Shown one piece after another: positions 6,869-11,072 of a stretch of 11,072 nucleotides of DNA. Numbering within the stretch: the first letter of the stretch is position 1; every line of letters starts with the position of its first letter. This DNA is from Rhodospirillales bacterium. Lineage in GTDB: Bacteria > Pseudomonadota > Alphaproteobacteria > Rhodospirillales > JAOUPW01. The DNA lies in NCBI GenBank assembly GCA_029879665.1, contig JAOUPW010000022.1, positions 1 to 11,072 of the forward strand, in the 5' to 3' direction. The notes under the pieces are model-generated. The model was not told where the DNA came from. It did not search any database and saw only the letters and a program-made list of their open reading frames with translations. The position numbers were made by a program, and so were the translations under genes.

Positions 6869-7888
6869 ATGAAAACACTTTGGAAGACGGCTTTCATAAG
6901 TGCTTTTGTCCTTGCCTTGTCGGCTATGCTTATCCCATCCGCCGGTCAGGCAGCGTCGGGATTCTATGATGGTAAGGTCATCACACTGATCGTGCCAAAT
7001 AGCCCAGGTGGCCGTATGACACGTTATGCCCGACTTTATGCGCCTTATATCGCCCAATACTCTGGCGCCAAAGAGGTGCGGATCGTTAATAAGAAAGGCG
7101 GCGGCGGTGTCAAGGGCACCAATTTTCTGTGGTCTTCAAAGCCGGATGGATCGACAATTGCCTTTACCAGTGTTCCGACGCTGATTCTGGCGCAGCTTTC
7201 AGGCAGCAAGGCGGTGCAGTTCGACGCCACAAAGTTCGTTTATCTGGGGCGTGCCGCAACCGAACCTCGCGTGATGGTCGTCGGTGGAACATCTAAAATC
7301 AAATCGATCCAGGATGTTCAGAAAATGGGCCGCCCGTTCGTCAACCCCTCGCAGGGAACGGATGAAGATTTTTACACTCTCGCGGTACTTGGCGATTCCC
7401 TGGACTTCAAACTCAAGATTGTCACGGGTTATGAAGGACAGGCGGACACGGGTGTAGCCATCATCAAAGGGGACGGAGACGGCTTGTTGACTTCATGGGC
7501 ATATACCATTCCCTTGATCAAGAACGGAGATATGCGTCCTATTTTGACGATCTGGCAGGATCGTCATCCGGATTACCCCAATGTTCCCAGTGTTCTGGAA
7601 ATGGTTAAGGGTGATAAAAAAGATGCTGTGCAGGCCATCGTCAATATGCTTGCCATGCATCGCGGTTTCTTTGGTCCGCCCAACATGGATCCCAAAGCCA
7701 CGGCAGCTCTGCGCGCTGCGATTTCTAAAGCTTCAGCGGATTCCAAGCTTCAGGCGGAAGGAAAGAAACAAGGGTTGATCTTGCTTCCTTCCGATGGAGA
7801 AACGGAACAGGCGCGGATCGTGCAGATCACTAAGGCAAGTCAGGGGATAGTGCCGGTGCTTAAGGCTGCCCTGCAATCGATTAAGTAG
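6869..7888 (+). CDS. tctC: TTT periplasmic solute-binding protein, TctC/Bug family
   Basis: This 339-residue protein carries a Sec signal peptide: MKTLWK, a hydrophobic core at about 8-22, then a cleavage site near GQA-AS (28/29). The mature part is a TctC/Bug two-lobed binding protein (PF03401), with the opening strand VITLIVPNSPGG (37-48), the helix RYARLYAPYI, IVNKKGGGGVKGTNFL and SKPDGSTIAF. It would capture the solute in the periplasm and hand it to TctAB. The usual GGxxD of the ligand loop reads GGRMT here: T51 stands where many members have Asp, hinting at a changed ligand pocket. The gap of 86 bp from tctB is AT-rich and holds only a 5-bp inverted repeat. Gene order A-B-C, with the binding protein last, differs from the classical tctCBA order. 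Confidence 0.92.
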   Translation: MKTLWKTAFISAFVLALSAMLIPSAGQAASGFYDGKVITLIVPNSPGGRMTRYARLYAPYIAQYSGAKEVRIVNKKGGGGVKGTNFLWSSKPDGSTIAFTSVPTLILAQLSGSKAVQFDATKFVYLGRAATEPRVMVVGGTSKIKSIQDVQKMGRPFVNPSQGTDEDFYTLAVLGDSLDFKLKIVTGYEGQADTGVAIIKGDGDGLLTSWAYTIPLIKNGDMRPILTIWQDRHPDYPNVPSVLEMVKGDKKDAVQAIVNMLAMHRGFFGPPNMDPKATAALRAAISKASADSKLQAEGKKQGLILLPSDGETEQARIVQITKASQGIVPVLKAALQSIK

Positions 7889-7905
7889 CTAAGAAGACTT
7901 GAATG

Positions 7906-7960
7906 GCCAGTAAGGGTTGTCCGCCGAAGGAAGAATGCGGGCGACCCTTACGGCTTTCTT
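7906..7960. terminator. Strong intrinsic hairpin terminator between convergent tctC and gntR
   Basis: GTAAGGGTTGTCCGC (7910-7924) pairs with GCGGGCGACCCTTAC (7937-7951) as a 15-bp stem containing two G-U wobbles, with a 12-nt loop. Adding an A bulge, GCC at 7906-7908 also pairs with GGC at 7952-7954. TTTCTT follows on the plus strand. It lies 21 nt past the tctC stop and 22 nt past the gntR stop on the other strand, so it could serve both genes, though the minus-strand T tract is poor. Confidence 0.75.
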
Positions 7961-7973
7961 GCATGAACAGATT

Positions 7974-8663
7974 TTAGGTATCGCCATCAAGTAGGCGCAT
8001 TACTTCCTCGGCAGCCTTATGAGCTTCTTCAATGGTAATGCGTTCGGCTTCTTCGGCGTCCCTTTTTTTAATCGCGGCCAGTATTGCCCGCAGGTTTTTG
8101 ATGCTTTCCCGTGAGCGCACAACGGAACGTTTTGGATGGGTCAGACCAAGCGCCCGCCAACGCCAAATTCGGGCATGCAGCATGGCCAGCATGGAGCCCA
8201 GGGACTCGCTGTTCGCCCCTTCGTACAGTGCATCGTAAAACTTGTTTTTGGTGTCCAGTACATGCTCGGCGTTTCCCTGATTATAAGCGTCGATAACGAT
8301 CTCAAGGGCGTCACTGAGATTCTTAACCTGTTCCTTACTGGCATTTTCCACAAACAGGCGTGCGGTAAGCCCTTCCAGCACAGCCCGGATGCGGTAAAGA
8401 TCCTTCGCTTCCGCGGCGGTCAGTTCACGCACCACCGGGCCAGTATTGGGAATGATTTCAATCAGCCCTTCGGTTTCGAGCTGGCGCAAGGCTTCGCGGA
8501 TGACAGTGCGCGACACTCCCATCATTTGAATCAGTTCACGTTCGGTTAGCCGCTGTCCTGGGGCGAGCTGTCCCGTAATGATGGCTTGGCGCAGACCGTC
8601 AAGCACCTGCTGACGCAGGGGTGCGGCCTGTTTTTGGATTTTGAGCATGGGGTCTTTGTCCAT
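7974..8663 (-). CDS. GntR-family transcriptional regulator, FadR/FCD subfamily
   Basis: This 229-residue protein has an N-terminal winged helix (about 16-80) with the GntR signature: IITGQLAPGQRLTERELIQMMGVSRTVIREALRQLETEGLIEI is spread over 28-70. A C-terminal all-helical FCD ligand domain spans about 85-225. In most FCD domains a metal is held by conserved histidines. Here the FH position is F142-Y143, and the EH before RAIL is N190-L191; only the last histidine (H215) remains, so canonical metal binding looks impaired. It probably represses its own gene and two neighbouring operons through GTAATAC pairs, released by a small pathway acid (inference). The start at 8663 gives the whole fold; Met6 is an alternative. 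It is divergent from the Gfo gene, 114 bp apart, and convergent with tctC. Confidence 0.92.
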   Translation of the reverse strand: MDKDPMLKIQKQAAPLRQQVLDGLRQAIITGQLAPGQRLTERELIQMMGVSRTVIREALRQLETEGLIEIIPNTGPVVRELTAAEAKDLYRIRAVLEGLTARLFVENASKEQVKNLSDALEIVIDAYNQGNAEHVLDTKNKFYDALYEGANSESLGSMLAMLHARIWRWRALGLTHPKRSVVRSRESIKNLRAILAAIKKRDAEEAERITIEEAHKAAEEVMRLLDGDT

Positions 8664-8682
8664 GATTTCGGATTACCCCATA

Positions 8683-8697
8683 GTAATACTATAATAC
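8683..8697. promoter_or_regulatory. Tandem operator pair proximal to gntR
   Basis: GTAATAC (8683-8689) and the one-mismatch copy ATAATAC (8691-8697) are spaced 8 bp start to start, as in the other two pairs. The first copy lies in an 11-bp perfect odd palindrome, TAGTA-A-TACTA. The pair overlaps the minus-strand -10 box for gntR, which fits autorepression. Confidence 0.65.
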
Positions 8698-8711
8698 TAA
8701 GCCTTGACCAA
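8683..8711 (-). promoter_or_regulatory. Candidate promoter of gntR
   Basis: On the minus strand TTGGTC (complement of 8706-8711) and TATTAC (complement of 8683-8688) are separated by 17 bp. The -35 box is 3/6 and the -10 box 4/6, so strength is modest. It shares its -35 region with the opposite promoter at 8704, because TTGACCAA reads TTGGTCAA on the other strand. TATTAT (complement of 8691-8696) is an alternative -10. Confidence 0.45.
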
Positions 8712-8732
8712 GCCGTAATACCGTAATACGGT
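8704..8732 (+). promoter_or_regulatory. Promoter of the Gfo/creatininase operon
   Basis: TTGACC (8704-8709), a 17-bp spacer and TACGGT (8727-8732) have the same geometry as the promoter at 2543. The -10 box is weak (3/6), suggesting low basal activity or need for help. The predicted start near 8739 gives a leader of about 38 nt. Confidence 0.55.
8715..8729. promoter_or_regulatory. Tandem GTAATAC operator pair (Gfo operon)
   Basis: Two perfect GTAATAC copies lie at 8715-8721 and 8723-8729. The second is inside an 11-bp odd palindrome CCGTA-A-TACGG. The pair fills the spacer and -10 region of the Gfo promoter, as in the flavoprotein promoter, and mirrors the pair at 8683-8697 about the shared -35 box. 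Confidence 0.7.
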
Positions 8733-8777
8733 AAGAAAATACGTTCATTATTTCAATCTGCAAGGAGCCACCGTTCT

Positions 8778-9845
8778 ATGAGTACGGATCCAGTGAAACT
8801 CGGCATTGTCGGCCTCGGCCGTTGGGCCAAGGTGCTTAGCCGCGCCGCTAAAAAATCCAACAAATTCGTAATATCTGCCGGCTATAGCCGTTCTGAGGAT
8901 AAACGCCAGGCGTTTCAGGCGGAACTCGGAATCCCCGCCGTGCCCGATATGAAGACGCTGCTTTCCGATCCGGAGATCAAGGGCGTGATCCTGACCGTGC
9001 CTAACGAGCAACACCTTCCGGTAGCGGAAGAAGTCGCCAAGGCGGGAAAGCACGTCTACACAGAAAAACCGATCGCCAATACCCTGGAAAACGGCCTAAG
9101 ACTGGAACAACTGCAACAACAGTATGGCGTGAAGGTGATGGTTGGCCACAGTGCGCGGTTGTTGAAAGGCACGCGCATGATCAAGGAAGCTATCAACCGT
9201 GGCGAATTGGGAACGGTTGCCCTGATCGAGGCGAATTTTTCTAACGAACGCGCCCTTGAACTCACTCCCGATACTTGGCGTTGGTACAAGGACAAGGCGC
9301 CGGGAGGTCCACTCTCGCAGCTCGCGATCCATCAGTTCGATGCCATCCATTATCTTGGCGGCGAAATTTCTGAGGTTTCCTCAATGGCGTCGAAGCTCTC
9401 TCCGGTGGGCGCCGAAGTGGATGATCAGTCTCTGACTTTGGTCAAATTTGCTGATGGCAAGCTTGCCTATATCGGATCGTGCTGGACTTCACCGGGCATA
9501 TATTCGATCAGGGTATTTGGCTCCAAAGGCCTGATGCACTATGAGCTTGATTTCAGCACATGGGATACGCCGGATAAATTACACGAATCGTCCACCCTCT
9601 ATATCCAGCGCGGCAAAGATGGTTATAGCAAGCGGGAAGTTCTTGAATTGCCGCCGGGAGATATGTTCCGCGATGAACTTGAATTGTTTGCCCAAGCTTG
9701 CATCAGCGGAGATTTGCCCGAACTTACAGCGCATGATGGAAATGTCGCTCTGGCCGTGGTTAATGCGGCATTGCATTCCATCGACAACAACGGTGTGAAT
9801 GTTAAGTTAAGCGATGTTCTAGAAGGGGCGCGCTCCCGTATCTGA
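8778..9845 (+). CDS. Gfo/Idh/MocA family NAD(P)-dependent oxidoreductase
   Basis: This 355-residue protein has the two-domain family architecture. The N-terminal Rossmann fold begins with KLGIVGLGRWAKVL (7-20) and carries TVPNEQH (73-79) and the cofactor-site motif YTEKP (94-98). The C-terminal alpha/beta substrate domain spans about 125-350. The catalytic region APGGPLSQLAIHQFD (174-188) keeps H185 and D188, but Q181 and A183 replace the frequent Asp and Gly of GGGxLxDxGxHxxD. Members oxidise or reduce hydroxyl/keto groups on sugars, inositols and some carboxylated ring-cleavage products. AAGGAG ends 10 nt before the ATG. It is the first gene of a likely operon with the creatininase-like and cupin genes. 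The exact substrate is unknown, and no signal peptide is present. Confidence 0.92.
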   Translation: MSTDPVKLGIVGLGRWAKVLSRAAKKSNKFVISAGYSRSEDKRQAFQAELGIPAVPDMKTLLSDPEIKGVILTVPNEQHLPVAEEVAKAGKHVYTEKPIANTLENGLRLEQLQQQYGVKVMVGHSARLLKGTRMIKEAINRGELGTVALIEANFSNERALELTPDTWRWYKDKAPGGPLSQLAIHQFDAIHYLGGEISEVSSMASKLSPVGAEVDDQSLTLVKFADGKLAYIGSCWTSPGIYSIRVFGSKGLMHYELDFSTWDTPDKLHESSTLYIQRGKDGYSKREVLELPPGDMFRDELELFAQACISGDLPELTAHDGNVALAVVNAALHSIDNNGVNVKLSDVLEGARSRI

Positions 9846-9956
9846 GCTCTCGAAAAGGAATCTGATTGGCTGAAAGAGTTTTGAGTCTTTATCACCTTTT
9901 CCGGAATTAACTATTCTTGGATAATTCTGGTTTGGAATTTATGGGACGAATTAGTT
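9846..9956. other. 111-bp spacer between Gfo and creatininase genes
   Basis: No gene, GTAATAC operator or convincing terminator is visible. GAAAAGG (9852-9858) can pair with CCTTTTC (9895-9901) over a long loop, and AAAGA with TCTTT inside it; these are too short to call. A promoter here is possible but unsupported, so the two genes are treated as one operon. Confidence 0.4.
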
Positions 9957-10772
9957 ATGACACAATTACCCAGTCGTTATTTTACCGATCTCACTCAGCC
10001 GGAAATAGCGAAACAACTGAAAAAAAATCCACTGGTTATTCTGCCTGCAGGCAGTGTCGAGCAGCATGGTCCGCATCTGCCGGCAGGTACGGATATTTTT
10101 GCAGCCAACGTGATCAGCCATGCAGTGGCGGAACGAATGGATGGTCTGGTTCTTCCCGGAGGTCCATTAGGCGTTACCCCCATGCATATGCCGTTCGAGG
10201 GGACAATTACGCTTTCACCCGATACTTATATGCGGGTGGTGAAGGAAACCTGCATCTCTACCGCTCAGCATGGTGCTAAATATGCATTGATTCTAAACTG
10301 GCACGAAGGAAATATCCCTTCTCTCGCCATTGCCGCGGAACAACTTCATCGCGACCATGGCATGACCATGTTAACTGTGCAGGCTTGTTACGTCGCGGCT
10401 GAACTCTATGGCAAAGATTGCGGCGGTCTCACCCACGGCGGCGAAATAGAAGCTCTCGCTGTGCTTGCCTATCGGCCCGATCTTGTGCACCTAGACCGTA
10501 TTGATTATTCTTCGGACCATGATATTGGGCGCAAGATGGATAAGCTGCGCCGCACACGTTCCTATCAACCGGTTCTGACCGACGTTCGGTCATTCGCACC
10601 AACAGGTTGGTATGGAAGCCCCGAGCATGCGACCGTGGAAAAAGGCGAACGCATGCTGAACGATATCGCTGACGCAATCGCCACTGAAGCATCAGATATA
10701 TTCCGCCAACTTGACATGGTGCAGGGCGGGGTCGCGGAGGTAACGAGCCTTAGGGAAGTCGGAAAGGCCTAA
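9957..10772 (+). CDS. Creatininase-family metal-dependent amidohydrolase
   Basis: This 271-residue protein shows creatininase-family (PF02633) metal motifs: LPAGSVEQHGPHLPAGTD (29-46), giving candidate ligands E35, H37 and D46, then H116 in NWHEGN and H160/E163 in THGGEIEA. The middle motif is usually NGHGGN; the W115 and E117 variants are unusual. Family members open cyclic amides such as creatinine or cleave amide bonds in riboflavin and peptide-cofactor pathways, using two metals, often Zn or Mn. Creatinine itself is not implied. The start has only a weak upstream GGGACG. The product is probably cytoplasmic. It lies between a dehydrogenase and a cupin gene, so it may hydrolyse a lactam, lactone or amide formed in the pathway (inference). 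Confidence 0.9.
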   Translation: MTQLPSRYFTDLTQPEIAKQLKKNPLVILPAGSVEQHGPHLPAGTDIFAANVISHAVAERMDGLVLPGGPLGVTPMHMPFEGTITLSPDTYMRVVKETCISTAQHGAKYALILNWHEGNIPSLAIAAEQLHRDHGMTMLTVQACYVAAELYGKDCGGLTHGGEIEALAVLAYRPDLVHLDRIDYSSDHDIGRKMDKLRRTRSYQPVLTDVRSFAPTGWYGSPEHATVEKGERMLNDIADAIATEASDIFRQLDMVQGGVAEVTSLREVGKA

Positions 10773-10797
10773 CTGGACAGGAAACGGGTATATCCCA

Positions 10798-11072
10798 ATG
10801 CCCGGAAATATCATGGCAAAGGTCATTAAACCGTCGGAAGCGCGGAAACTGGATCTTCCTGGAAGAAGTTCCTTGGAAATTGTTTCGGCGATAAACGGCT
10901 CTTCTTCCTTGACCTTGCGCCTTGTGGAAGTGCCGGTTCCCAAGCCGGGCGATTCGCCACGTAGTTTTCATTGCCATGACGGATTCGAGGAATGTATTTA
11001 CGTCCTCTCCGGTCAGGGTACAGCCCGTACTGAAAGCGCGGAGCACTCCCTCACGGCGGGTGATACGATCCT
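10798..11072 (+). CDS. Cupin-domain protein, 3' end cut by the window
   Basis: The visible 91 residues run into the window edge. The first cupin metal motif is present as SFHCHDGFEECIYVLSGQG: H58, H60 and a Glu (E64 or E65, counting from the ATG at 10798), followed by the typical YVLSGQG strand and LTAGDTIL. One cupin domain is partly visible; the second motif with the last histidine lies beyond the end. The start may be ATG 10798 (GGG 9 nt upstream) or ATG 10813 (GGA 6 nt upstream); homologues with openings like MAKVIKPSEA would favour the latter. The gene starts 25 nt after the creatininase stop, so it is in the same operon. Possible roles are isomerase, dioxygenase or sugar/acid binding; the sequence does not decide. 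Confidence 0.82.
   Translation, partial: MPGNIMAKVIKPSEARKLDLPGRSSLEIVSAINGSSSLTLRLVEVPVPKPGDSPRSFHCHDGFEECIYVLSGQGTARTESAEHSLTAGDTI

Noticed and set aside
8867..8873. GTAATAT inside the Gfo gene as an extra operator
   Set aside because: It is one mismatch from GTAATAC, has no partner 8 bp away and lies in coding sequence; expected by chance.

Overview
The window is a catabolic and transport neighbourhood from a Gram-negative bacterium, most likely one of the Pseudomonadota and perhaps an alphaproteobacterium. The reasons are a complete tripartite tricarboxylate transporter (TTT: TctA, TctB and a secreted TctC), a FadR/FCD-type GntR regulator, and a moderate GC content of roughly the mid-fifties by eye. 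Taxonomy below phylum is a guess. No rRNA, tRNA, CRISPR array, insertion sequence or phage gene was seen.

Layout: (1) 59-2409, a divergent pair: an ACMSD-like amidohydrolase (minus) and a cytoplasmic LVIVD-repeat beta-propeller (plus) with a 128-bp intergenic region. (2) 2543-7888, a plus-strand operon: an adenylylsulfate-reductase-like FAD flavoprotein, a small AprB-like 2x[4Fe-4S] ferredoxin, tctA, tctB and tctC, ending at a strong hairpin that also lies at the 3' end of the convergent regulator gene. (3) 7974-8663 (minus), a GntR/FCD regulator. (4) 8704 to the right edge, a plus-strand operon: a Gfo/Idh/MocA oxidoreductase, a creatininase-family amidohydrolase and a cupin cut by the window end. 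There is no gene-free stretch above 300 bp; the longest is 2410-2620.

Regulation is the clearest signal beyond the genes. An odd palindrome GTAATAC (a GTnnnAC core, as expected for FadR-type GntR sites) occurs as tandem pairs exactly 8 bp apart at three places: once before the flavoprotein operon and twice, arranged outward-facing, between gntR and the Gfo gene. In the two plus-strand promoters a TTGACC -35 box, the operator pair and the -10 position superimpose, with 24 of 26 bases identical. A further single copy lies at the extreme left edge. This predicts that the local GntR protein controls itself, the redox/transport operon and the Gfo operon.

Working model (inference): a small carboxylated compound is captured by TctC, imported by TctAB and oxidised or reduced by the flavoprotein-ferredoxin pair. 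It would then be processed by the Gfo dehydrogenase, the creatininase-like hydrolase, the cupin and the amidohydrolase/decarboxylase, with a pathway intermediate acting as the GntR ligand. The substrate cannot be named from sequence. The most novel-looking parts are the TTT-linked AprAB-like enzyme, the propeller with repeated histidines, and the mirrored operator architecture.
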